Assembly (NCBI RefSeq): GCF_025971955.1
Contig: NZ_JAPDMX010000033.1
Coordinates: 310,001 to 374,000 of the forward strand
DNA length: 64,000 bases
Reading direction: 5' to 3'
From: Shewanella subflava
GTDB taxonomy: Bacteria > Pseudomonadota > Gammaproteobacteria > Enterobacterales > Shewanellaceae
Below the pieces are notes generated by a model. The model was not told where the DNA came from. It saw only the letters and a list, made by a program, of their open reading frames with translations, and did not search any database. The position numbers and the translations under genes were made by a program. This document shows, one piece after another, positions 20,980 through 29,336 of the stretch (its first letter is position 1; the number at the start of each line of letters is the position of its first letter).

Positions 20980-23445
20980 ATGACAGAGTTTAGAGAACAC
21001 CTACTAAACCATTGCTTTGAATGGGTTTGGGACATTGAAAAAAAGCGTTTTTTTTGTGGACCTTTTTTAAGTGTGATCCTTGATAAACAGTCAGATGATG
21101 GGATCAGATTTAAACAACTGGTTGAATTGCTTGATGGCAAACAGGCTGAATACTTAAAAATCAACATCGAAAAAGCCATTGACACTAAACAAGTCGTGCA
21201 TTGCCACTTAGTGTTCACTATTGCAAAATGCAAATTTTTAGCCGAAGTCATTATTGAAAGCGGAAACTTTAAAAAAGTCACCGGTAAAATTTGCTTTAAA
21301 CGCACTTTGCCCAATAAACAAGAAGAAACACAACTCATCAAACAACTGTTTTTTAATTCTAAAAAACTATTAATTGTTTGCGGTATTCAAAATCGGATTT
21401 TGATGACAAATGCCATCATGACATCTTGCTTGGGTTACGAAGAGTATGAGGTTTTAGGGCAAACCTTTTCATCGTTTTCCTCTGATGAAGAATCTAATTT
21501 ACAAGAGCATTTATTCGACTGTGAATCAAGTGGTTCATGGTCTGGTGAAATATTAATGCGGCATAAAACTGGCAAGTTAATCCCATTCAGCGCTCAGATC
21601 ATTTACTACCCTAATTCTCATGAAGATAAATCCTTTTTTATTTACCAATTGAAACAGCTTGATTTCACTTATTCTGAAATGACTCAATTTACTAATACAA
21701 AAAATTATTGGAACTGGCATTGGGATTGGAATAACAAAACAGATTTTTTTAAATCGATTGACGCCATCAAAACACAAATAGCAAGTGATGAAAGCATTGT
21801 CGTTTTTGTCATAAATACCTTTTGTAACACTAAGGTTAATTCTGTTTTTTCCCGTTGGTTAATCAGCCAATCAATACCAAAACTCAAAGCAATTAAAAAC
21901 ATTGTCAAACTCGGGGTATTAAATGATGACCAAATTTGTGGCCTTTATGTCTCGACAAAAATAATTAATAACATACATAAAGACATCACTAGCATTTTTA
22001 CCACTTTGCTCAATAACAATGAGCAAAGTGACCACACGCAGATAAATTGTCATATTGGTGTTTCTGTTGATTCTTCAGATGCGCATACAAACCAAGAGTT
22101 GTTATCCCATGCCGCACAGGCTCTGGCATCTATATCTGCAGGCGGACTACAACTGTTAACACACAAAATAAAATATTTTGATAATAGAATTAATAAAATT
22201 TATGACCGTAAGTCTAAACTTAAAACGGCACTGATTAACTGCCTTAAGTTAAATAAAATCCATGCGGTTTATCAACCCATTATTAGTACCCGAACTTTTA
22301 AAATCGAAAAGGTTGAAGCCCTGACGCGATTTGATTTAGCGGTATCATTTAAGTATACCACTCAAGAATTAATCGACATTGCTGAAGAAAATGACTTAAT
22401 ACATGAAATTGATCAGCGAATGATCTCAATTTCCATCAAAGAACTACCCAGTTTATCAGTAATACTACAGAATGATAATTTAGGATTGTCTATCAATCGT
22501 TCAATGGTCTTTAGCCCTAAAAATCGCGCCACCTTAAATGATACCTTAACTTTCATCAAACAAAGTAATATTGAACCCAGTAGAATAACTATCGAATTAA
22601 CAGAGTCTGCAATATTTACTGATAATCCCAAAATATTAGATGCTATCAATCATGTCCATGAAAATAATATTGTTTTAGCAATTGATGATTTTGGTTCTGG
22701 ATACACCTCTTTTGGCAGTTTAACCAAATTACCTGCAGGGTTAATTAAAATTGATAAAGAAATCACCACAGGTATTGTGCATGATAAACAAAGACAGTTG
22801 ATGATTAAAATGTTTGCTCAATTTATTCATGCAATGCAGGGAAAAATTATTGTCGAAGGTGTTGAGACTGAAGAAGAATTAAAAATATTACTTGAGTTGC
22901 AAGTTGACTATATTCAAGGCTATTTGTTCAGCAAGCCGTTATCGTTAACCGACCATCAAGACACATTAGCCAATATCGCTGCCACAATTGAACAATTACA
23001 GCTTAAAGCATTAACGACCAAAAATACTCAAATATCTTCAATCATGGACTTAGTCATGCCAACACTATTACACATCCAGCCGGATGATAGAATTGAGGAT
23101 TTTATGTCGATGTTTGAACAAACAGATAGATTAGCGGTTTTGAAGGATAAGCAATGCATAGGATTTATTACTCAAAATGAGATAAATGCAGCAATTAGCC
23201 CTTATGTAAACACCAATGCAGAAACAAAACATGACAGGTTGACGCTAACTAAACGGGCACATCAAATTATGATACCTGTTGAGCACACTTGTCATTCTGA
23301 CTTATCCATTGATGCTTTAGTGAAGCACTTCTTGATGTTTCCAAGTTCCATCATGGTCGTAACAGGCAAAACAGGGATATACTTAGGGTCAATTTCGATA
23401 GAACAGGCCAAAGTGGTGATGGCGAATATGTTAAAACAACTCTGA
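20980..23445 (+). CDS. PAS / degenerate GGDEF / EAL / tandem CBS signalling protein
   Basis: 821 residues, soluble. A PAS-like domain is at about 120-212, a decayed GGDEF fold at about 240-405 (VLNDDQ where GGDEF would be, but CHIGVS and the terminal helix remain), an EAL domain at about 415-675, and two CBS motifs at 685-821. The EAL catalytic set is present: E446 of EAL, the N of SINRS, ELTES, IDDFGSGYTS, the K of LIKIDKE, EGVET and QGYLFSKP. It should therefore hydrolyse c-di-GMP, with PAS and CBS as inputs (CBS pairs often bind adenine nucleotides). The start is the ATG at 20980, 6 nt after AAGGA; one at 20974 is too close to that site. It ends 14 bp from the stop of a convergent diguanylate cyclase gene. 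Confidence 0.87.
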   Translation: MTEFREHLLNHCFEWVWDIEKKRFFCGPFLSVILDKQSDDGIRFKQLVELLDGKQAEYLKINIEKAIDTKQVVHCHLVFTIAKCKFLAEVIIESGNFKKVTGKICFKRTLPNKQEETQLIKQLFFNSKKLLIVCGIQNRILMTNAIMTSCLGYEEYEVLGQTFSSFSSDEESNLQEHLFDCESSGSWSGEILMRHKTGKLIPFSAQIIYYPNSHEDKSFFIYQLKQLDFTYSEMTQFTNTKNYWNWHWDWNNKTDFFKSIDAIKTQIASDESIVVFVINTFCNTKVNSVFSRWLISQSIPKLKAIKNIVKLGVLNDDQICGLYVSTKIINNIHKDITSIFTTLLNNNEQSDHTQINCHIGVSVDSSDAHTNQELLSHAAQALASISAGGLQLLTHKIKYFDNRINKIYDRKSKLKTALINCLKLNKIHAVYQPIISTRTFKIEKVEALTRFDLAVSFKYTTQELIDIAEENDLIHEIDQRMISISIKELPSLSVILQNDNLGLSINRSMVFSPKNRATLNDTLTFIKQSNIEPSRITIELTESAIFTDNPKILDAINHVHENNIVLAIDDFGSGYTSFGSLTKLPAGLIKIDKEITTGIVHDKQRQLMIKMFAQFIHAMQGKIIVEGVETEEELKILLELQVDYIQGYLFSKPLSLTDHQDTLANIAATIEQLQLKALTTKNTQISSIMDLVMPTLLHIQPDDRIEDFMSMFEQTDRLAVLKDKQCIGFITQNEINAAISPYVNTNAETKHDRLTLTKRAHQIMIPVEHTCHSDLSIDALVKHFLMFPSSIMVVTGKTGIYLGSISIEQAKVVMANMLKQL

Positions 23446-23459
23446 GACAAATAGCCTTA

Positions 23460-24701
23460 TTAGCAAGTTGAGACCACCCTATTCCGACCAGCCCCTTTTG
23501 CTAAATATAAATATTCATCGGCACGGTTGATCACGCTATCAATAGATTCACTGCGAAGTGTGGCTACACCACAGCTAAATGTCATGTTGATGGGGCCAAC
23601 AGAGGTATCAATGACTTTATTAGCACATTGCTGCCTAAATTTATCCATCAAGGTATGGGTTTTTTCAGCATCTAACCCTTTGAATGCCACTACAAATTCT
23701 TCACCGCCAAATCTTGCTACGGTAAAATGTTGCCCAAATGCCGACTCTAACCGTTTAGCAAACTCAATCAGTACTTGGTCACCGACATCGTGCCCATGGG
23801 TGTCATTCACTTTCTTGAAAAAATCGATATCAATCAGTGCCACAGAGAACACATTATGATCTTGCTGTTCATTTTGATGCTTTTTGAAAAAATATCTTCT
23901 GGTAAAAGCCTGAGTCAGGTAATCGCGATTGGCACTTTCCCAAAGACTGCGGATCATATCAAGTGAATCTAGCGTATTAAGCACTCGGCAGTGAAACTCT
24001 TCATGCACAAATGGCTTTTGTAAAAAGTCATTTGCGCCATTTTTAATAAAGCGCGCTGATAAACTTTCATCGTTATCATTCGACAAGCCAATAATGGCCA
24101 GCTTTTCACGGCTGAATTGCTCTCTTACTCTTAAAATTAACTCAAAACCATCGACGTTGGGCATATTGTAATCAGTGATTAACAATTGAATATCGGGCTG
24201 CTCTTTTAATATCGTCAAGGCTTGAGCGCCATCATGGGCTTCAATCACTTGAAACAAATGCTGCTCTAATAATACCCGCACAAACTTACGGCTAACAACA
24301 GAGTCATCGGCAACCAACACTTTCACTTGCTGGTTGCGCTTCAGGCGTGAGATCAGTTTTACCACATAATGATAGCTGTATCGATTCTCTTTCAGCACAT
24401 AATCCGCTATGCCTAATTTGAGCAGTTCTTTGCGTTGCTGAGAATCTAGATTACCCGTTAACACAATACACGTTGTGTGATATGAATTAAGCACTAGACG
24501 GACAATTTCACCATTTGGCGCATCGGGTAAATTTAAATCGGCGACCACCACAAAATATTGATTAACATCGAGTAACGTAATCGCAGTTGCCAAATCAGGG
24601 GCAACATCCACATCACAATCAAGTTCTTGTACAATTAAATGTTTAAGAACTTTAGATACTGCGTCACTGTCTTCAACTATCAATATTCTCAAATTAATCA
24701 C
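23460..24701 (-). CDS. Diguanylate cyclase with two receiver domains (REC-REC-GGDEF)
   Basis: 413 residues. REC1 is about 4-120 with phospho-acceptor D55 (VVVADLNLPD), REC2 about 126-245 with D177 (ITDYNMPNVDG), and GGDEF about 255-410 with GGEEF at 332-336 and the metal-binding DIDFFKKVND. The RxxD inhibitory site before GGEEF is absent (GQHF instead), so product inhibition is not expected. It probably makes c-di-GMP under phosphorelay control; no histidine kinase lies nearby. The start is a GTG at 24701 with a weak site; a TTG at 24692 is possible. The gap from the preceding ketosynthase gene is 7 nt, suggesting an operon. Confidence 0.88.
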   Translation of the reverse strand: MINLRILIVEDSDAVSKVLKHLIVQELDCDVDVAPDLATAITLLDVNQYFVVVADLNLPDAPNGEIVRLVLNSYHTTCIVLTGNLDSQQRKELLKLGIADYVLKENRYSYHYVVKLISRLKRNQQVKVLVADDSVVSRKFVRVLLEQHLFQVIEAHDGAQALTILKEQPDIQLLITDYNMPNVDGFELILRVREQFSREKLAIIGLSNDNDESLSARFIKNGANDFLQKPFVHEEFHCRVLNTLDSLDMIRSLWESANRDYLTQAFTRRYFFKKHQNEQQDHNVFSVALIDIDFFKKVNDTHGHDVGDQVLIEFAKRLESAFGQHFTVARFGGEEFVVAFKGLDAEKTHTLMDKFRQQCANKVIDTSVGPINMTFSCGVATLRSESIDSVINRADEYLYLAKGAGRNRVVSTC

Positions 24702-24708
24702 CTACAAT

Positions 24709-25830
24709 TTAACATTTCTCTAGTACGATACTGCCGATAGAATACCCCGCCCCAAAAGAGCATAGCAGCCCTAAATCACCGGTTTTAAAGTCATCGCTGT
24801 ACTTATTAAATGCAATAACTGAACCAGCAGAAGCGGTATTAGCAAACTCATCTAATACAATGGGTGCTACCAGTGGCTCAACATCATCACCTAATAATTT
24901 CTTTACTACAAACATATTCATATTAATATTAGCTTGGTGCAACCAAAGACGTTTAAATTCTTCTGGCTTTATTTGCTCATCACTAAATTGCTTATCTAAA
25001 TGCTGATAAATCATTGGCAATAATTCTTTAAACACTTTACGGCCTTGCTGATGAAACAGTTTATCGGCCGTTGCGCTGTTTTCTGGATCACATCGGTTAA
25101 CAAAACCAAAGTTACTGCGAATATTGTTTGAATAATCAGTCATGCAACTTGTCGATAAAATATTAAAAGCATGCTCCGTTTGGGCTAAATCCTGTCTTTC
25201 AACAACCACCGCAGTGGCCACATCACCGAAAATAAAGTGACTATCTCGGTCTTTGAAGTTGCTTTGGGGTGAAGTTAATTCAGGATTAATCACTAACACA
25301 CGATTTGCGCTGCCACCTTTAATGGCATTCATCGCACTGACAATTGCAAATGTCGCCGATGAACATGCCACTAGCATATCGTAAGCAAAACCTTTAGTGC
25401 CAAGCGCTTGTTGAATTTCGATAGCAATGGCTGGATAAGCACGTTGTGTATAGGCACAGGCTACAATGACTAAATCAATGTCTTGGGCATTAACTTGGGC
25501 TTGTGCCAGTGCATCTTTGGCTGCTGCTATCCCCATTGAGGCTTGTAAAGATAGCTCTTCTGAAGGTTGGTCAGCAATTAATGGCATCATAATATTAGGG
25601 TCTAAGATTCCCTCTTTGACCATAACATATCGACTTTTAATGCCAGATGCTTTTTCTATAAATTCACTGGTCGAATAAACTAAAGGAGCCTTTTCACCTG
25701 AGTCGATTAACGCAGCATGTTGCTGATTATGTATATCAACATAGCTGTTGTAGCTTTCGACTAACTCTTGGTTAGACACTGAATAAGGAGGAACAAAAAG
25801 GCCACTGCCAGAAATAACCACTTTTATCAT
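24709..25830 (-). CDS. Beta-ketoacyl-ACP synthase III family protein (FabH-like)
   Basis: 373 residues, longer than housekeeping FabH (about 320). A thiolase fold with the triad C156 (LVACSSATFAI), H298 (WLHQANIN) and N331 (FANTASAGS) condenses an acyl donor with a second acyl group. Its substrate is not shown. It stands apart from fab, ole or pfa genes, so it is probably a specialised or salvage ketosynthase. The insert around residues 28-58 (YVDIHNQQHAALIDSGEKAP) is unlike E. coli FabH. It is first in a two-gene unit with the REC-REC-GGDEF gene, an unusual pairing. Confidence 0.82.
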   Translation of the reverse strand: MIKVVISGSGLFVPPYSVSNQELVESYNSYVDIHNQQHAALIDSGEKAPLVYSTSEFIEKASGIKSRYVMVKEGILDPNIMMPLIADQPSEELSLQASMGIAAAKDALAQAQVNAQDIDLVIVACAYTQRAYPAIAIEIQQALGTKGFAYDMLVACSSATFAIVSAMNAIKGGSANRVLVINPELTSPQSNFKDRDSHFIFGDVATAVVVERQDLAQTEHAFNILSTSCMTDYSNNIRSNFGFVNRCDPENSATADKLFHQQGRKVFKELLPMIYQHLDKQFSDEQIKPEEFKRLWLHQANINMNMFVVKKLLGDDVEPLVAPIVLDEFANTASAGSVIAFNKYSDDFKTGDLGLLCSFGAGYSIGSIVLEKC

Positions 25831-25980
25831 TAATATGTACCATTGTTAATGTGTTTGCGCTAAATACTGAGTGTTCAACCGTCAAGCAACTATTTTTGCA
25901 TCTTAAGTTCAATGGGACACAAGATTTAAAAACGGATAACGGTAGCAAAAAACATGGATTTAGCCAATTAGCATTATTTT

Positions 25981-26016
25981 AGTATTAACTCGATAATACT
26001 CTTACAAATAAATACT
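25981..26016. promoter_or_regulatory. Candidate operator upstream of cysK
   Basis: AGTATTA (25981-25987) and TAATACT (25994-26000) form a 7-bp inverted repeat, followed by a third partial copy AATACTA (26009-26015). It lies about 210 bp before cysK in the 378-bp gap shared with the divergent FabH-like gene. CysB is the expected cysK regulator, but I cannot match its loose consensus with confidence. I see nothing else of note in the gap. Confidence 0.35.
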
Positions 26017-26208
26017 AAATTGTCGAAAGGTCAGACCATTGCGTTGGTCCAAGATCGTCTTCTGTTTACAAATCAATCACAGAACAGCATTTTAGAATAA
26101 CCAGAACATCTTTTATAACCAAAAGGAATATAGAATAACTAATATTCACTTCTAAATTCCCAATGGATGTTTATGATTAGACAATGCAAAAATAGGAGCA
26201 AACAATCC

Positions 26209-27174
26209 ATGAGCAAAATTTTCGAAGATAATTCTTATACTTTAGGTAATACTCCACTTGTGCGTTTAAATCGTGTCAGTAACGGTAACGTGTTAGCTAA
26301 AATTGAAGCGCGTAATCCAAGTTTTAGTGTGAAATGTCGTATTGGCGCTAACATGATTTGGGATGCGGAAAAGAAAGGCACCTTAACAAAAGATGTTGAG
26401 TTAGTCGAACCCACATCTGGTAACACAGGTATTGCGCTTGCTTATGTTGCTGCTGCTCGTGGTTACAAGTTAACCCTTACAATGCCAAATACTATGAGTC
26501 TTGAGCGTCGTAAACTACTGAAAGCATTGGGTGCAAACTTAGTGTTAACAGAAGGTGCTAAAGGCATGAAAGGCGCGATTGATAAAGCCGAAGAAATTCG
26601 TCAATCAGATCCGTCAAAATACCTAGTACTGGGTCAATTTAGCAACCCAGCTAACCCAGAAATCCATGAAAAAACAACCGGACCTGAAATTTGGAACGAC
26701 ACTGACGGACAAGTTGATGTGTTTGTTGCCGGTGTAGGTACAGGTGGCACCATTACCGGTACGAGTCGCTTCTTAAAAGCACAGGGTAAAGAAGTGATTT
26801 CTGTTGCTGTTGAGCCTGTTGATTCACCTGTTATTGCGCAAGCTAAAGCGGGTCAACCTATTCAGCCTGGTCCACATAAAATTCAGGGTATTGGTGCTGG
26901 TTTTATTCCAGGAAACTTAGATCTTTCTTTGGTTGACCGTGTTGAAGCTGTTAGCAATGAAGATGCGATTGAAATGTCGCGTCGCTTGATGAAAGAAGAA
27001 GGTATCTTGGTCGGTATTTCTTCTGGTGCAGCTGTAGTTGCCGCAAACCGTATCGCAGCCCTTCCTGAGTTTGCTGGCAAAACCATTGTAGTGGTTTTAC
27101 CCTCAGCAGCTGAGCGTTACTTATCATCAGTGTTGTTTGCTGGTGAGTTTGGTGATAGCGAAAACGTACAATAA
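26209..27174 (+). CDS. cysK: Cysteine synthase A (O-acetylserine sulfhydrylase)
   Basis: Pyridoxal-phosphate enzyme that makes cysteine from O-acetylserine and sulfide. From the ATG at 26209 ([17 protein letters not shown]) it has 321 residues, with AGGAG about 10 nt upstream; the codon at 26167 is rejected. The PLP lysine is K42 in [11 protein letters not shown], and the substrate loop is TSGNTG near 67-72. The Gly-rich phosphate cup is GTGGTITG. It is close to E. coli CysK rather than CysM. Monocistronic, with its own terminator. Confidence 0.97.
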   Translation: MSKIFEDNSYTLGNTPLVRLNRVSNGNVLAKIEARNPSFSVKCRIGANMIWDAEKKGTLTKDVELVEPTSGNTGIALAYVAAARGYKLTLTMPNTMSLERRKLLKALGANLVLTEGAKGMKGAIDKAEEIRQSDPSKYLVLGQFSNPANPEIHEKTTGPEIWNDTDGQVDVFVAGVGTGGTITGTSRFLKAQGKEVISVAVEPVDSPVIAQAKAGQPIQPGPHKIQGIGAGFIPGNLDLSLVDRVEAVSNEDAIEMSRRLMKEEGILVGISSGAAVVAANRIAALPEFAGKTIVVVLPSAAERYLSSVLFAGEFGDSENVQ

Positions 27175-27226
27175 TAATGTGATTGATATAGCGGGCCACT
27201 CGCTATAATCAACAGTTATTAAAATG

Positions 27227-27252
27227 GCCCGGCTTATGTCGGGCTTTTTATT
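27227..27252 (+). terminator. cysK terminator
   Basis: GCCCG (27227-27231) and CGGGC (27240-27244) with TTTTTATTT after. The rest of the cysK-focA gap, 27253-27798, holds no supported gene. It has an inverted repeat near focA and otherwise unassigned A+T-rich DNA. Confidence 0.85.
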
Positions 27253-27722
27253 TAACTGCATACTCGTTAATCTTCATCATCTGTGTGTATCTCTAAAGTG
27301 GTGTATAGTTAACACCCTTTTACCAATAAGATTGCATCTTAAGGCTCAACCCCAAAAACATCTGTATCTGAAGGTAAACTTGAAAAATTGATGATATAGC
27401 TCCCACCCAAAAACGGTGAGTTTGAATGTTTGAACACCCCAAACAGCATGTTAAACAAGCTTTCCCCCCAATGACACCCTAAAGATAGGCGTGAAGTTTA
27501 CTACCCATAAAAGTCAATAACTGAACGTATGTAGCTAAAGGTAAATGCCTGACAACAATGCCGATGTTTATGGTTGTTATTCTAAAGTTTAAAATTTAAC
27601 GCGCTATCGCGTGTTTTAACAACCTAGGATAAGCCGTTATCCCCATCACGATAAGTAAGTGATCAAAAATTGTATTTTGAAAGGAAAAATCAAGCTTAAA
27701 AGCTGCTCAACTCACCCAAATT

Positions 27723-27758
27723 CAGGCTAGCTGAACCTTAATGGTACTTGCTAGCCTG
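27723..27758 (-). terminator. Stem-loop downstream of focA
   Basis: CAGGCTAGC (27723-27731) and GCTAGCCTG (27750-27758) are perfect 9-bp arms around an 18-nt loop, about 40 bp past the focA stop on the minus strand. No T-run follows, so it may be a processing or stabilising hairpin or a weak terminator. Confidence 0.45.
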
Positions 27759-27798
27759 CAATTTTATGGGATTTGATATAGGGATCATATCGACAGGA

Positions 27799-28722
27799 CT
27801 AATCCGCTTCTGTTTTCACCGCTGTTTTTACTATATTCGTTGAATTGAATGTTGAAAAACTGCCGTTTTCAACTAACCAATAACCTAAACCAATTGCTAC
27901 TGCCCCACCAACAATATTACCTAACGTCACCGGAATTAAGTTATTAAAAATAGCGTTAGCTAAGTTAACGTCGCTAAATTGGTCTCGGCTAATGTCTAAC
28001 GCCATAAAAAAGCTGTCTGGGGCAAAATTTTGTACCGCAATACCAAAAGGCAGCATAAATAGGTTTGCAATGCAGTGTTCAAAACCAGCAGCGACAAACA
28101 TGGCAACAGGTAATATCACTAAAAAACATTTAGTTAATAAATCTTTGGTGGCAAATGTCATCCAAATACCTAAACACACCAACACATTACATAAAATACC
28201 TAATACAAATGCTTGTAACCATGTGTGATGTAACTTATGTTGAGCAATATTCAACGCCGTTAATCCCCATTGCCCATCAGCCAACTCAAATAATCGCCCT
28301 AGCATAATAAGCAATACCATCAGCAGTGCACCGACCATATTACCTAAGTAAACTCGGGTCCAGCATTGTAACTGTTGTCTCATTGTGATCCGCTTATTCA
28401 CCCAAGCGACACTGGTTAACACTGTGCTAGTGAATAATTCACCGCCGGCAGCAATCACCAGCATTAAGCCTAAACTAAAGGCAATACCACCAATAAAGCG
28501 TGTCATCCCCCAACCAGCATCACTGCCGGTGGTGACTGAGATATAAAACACAAAAGCAATGGCGATAAACATCCCTGAAAATATCGCCAAAGTGAACGAT
28601 TGCCATGATGCTTTTTGAACTTTTTTCAATCCATAGTCATCTGCAATCGACAATGATGTTTCGGGTTTACTGGCAACTTGTTGATTGGCCGGTAAAGGGG
28701 ATTGGCTATTTTCAGGTTTCAT
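27799..28722 (-). CDS. focA: Formate/nitrite transporter family channel, FocA
   Basis: 307 residues: a soluble N-terminus of about 50 residues, then six hydrophobic helices with the family motifs GGELFTSTV and FEHCIANLFMLPFGI. FNT channels are pentamers passing formate or nitrite. Being divergent from pflB-pflA, it most likely exports and re-imports formate made by PflB. In E. coli focA precedes pflB on one strand; here they face apart and share a 614-bp control region. Confidence 0.92.
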   Translation of the reverse strand: MKPENSQSPLPANQQVASKPETSLSIADDYGLKKVQKASWQSFTLAIFSGMFIAIAFVFYISVTTGSDAGWGMTRFIGGIAFSLGLMLVIAAGGELFTSTVLTSVAWVNKRITMRQQLQCWTRVYLGNMVGALLMVLLIMLGRLFELADGQWGLTALNIAQHKLHHTWLQAFVLGILCNVLVCLGIWMTFATKDLLTKCFLVILPVAMFVAAGFEHCIANLFMLPFGIAVQNFAPDSFFMALDISRDQFSDVNLANAIFNNLIPVTLGNIVGGAVAIGLGYWLVENGSFSTFNSTNIVKTAVKTEAD

Positions 28723-28831
28723 TAATCACTCTCGATGACAACATTATTCGCTAGCGCACGCGGACTACCATTAATAAGCCATTTATGCTTATTTTTACCT
28801 AAGATTAATCATGCTAAAACCTCAAGGTAAT

Positions 28832-28844
28832 TTGGTAAGACCAA
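28832..28844. promoter_or_regulatory. PdhR-type operator, focA side
   Basis: TTGGTAAGACCAA, the core of the known E. coli PdhR box (ATTGGTnnnACCAAT), about 110 bp before the focA start. The right flank adds TT as in the consensus, and the left has one extra T. Control by a pyruvate-sensing PdhR is an inference. Confidence 0.6.
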
Positions 28845-28971
28845 TTAAAAGTTTACTTTTTGATAACAATTTGGGCTAACAAAACGGCTTAAAAAAACTT
28901 AACAGCAGAGTTATACGCACACCCAATAAGCAGGAGGTTAATTAATTCCTACTAACGGCGCGAATTATAGT

Positions 28972-29003
28972 GTCAAAACTGTTAGCTGGCTAACAGTTTT
29001 GAC
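28972..29003. promoter_or_regulatory. Perfect 15-bp inverted repeat in the focA-pflB gap
   Basis: GTCAAAACTGTTAGC (28972-28986), a 2-nt centre, and GCTAACAGTTTTGAC (28989-29003). It lacks a T-run and lies 250 bp from focA and 333 bp from pflB, so a regulator site or a structured leader is more likely than a terminator. I do not recognise the factor. Confidence 0.7.
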
Positions 29004-29071
29004 CAAATCCTGTATAAAATCCCGGTCAATTAATGGCAATGTCAAAATGCTGTGGTATCATACAAAGGTAA

Positions 29072-29086
29072 ATTGGTCTTACCAAT
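29072..29086. promoter_or_regulatory. PdhR-type operator, pflB side
   Basis: ATTGGTCTTACCAAT, an exact fit to the ATTGGTnnnACCAAT PdhR box, 251 bp before pflB. With the box at 28832 it brackets the inverted repeat at 28972. The remaining gap to 29336 shows no feature I can name; FNR and ArcA sites are expected for pfl genes, but I found no good match. Confidence 0.7.
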
Positions 29087-29336
29087 ATTGCGTAAGGCGT
29101 TTTTAAAAATATCCTTTTAACGTCTATATCGATAAATCATAATCCAGAGTCAGCATGTTCCATGGATTTGACGTTATAAAGCAGACAAGATGCATCAGGT
29201 TGTCTTGAAATGAATATCACCAAAAACCTGAAAAGAATTTTATAGCCGGTTAGCTAAGCTAGTGTGACTGATGTTAAAGCCGCAGTAATGCCAAGCAGAC
29301 TGACATACCGATCCATTAAGTTTAAAGGTAATAAAG

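Noticed and set aside
24709..25830. FabH-like gene as OleA of the hydrocarbon cluster
   Set aside because: No oleB, oleC or oleD beside it; sequence alone does not place it there.
27253..27722. Possible gene or RNA in the long cysK-focA gap
   Set aside because: No open frame with a start signal, no conserved fold I can recognise.
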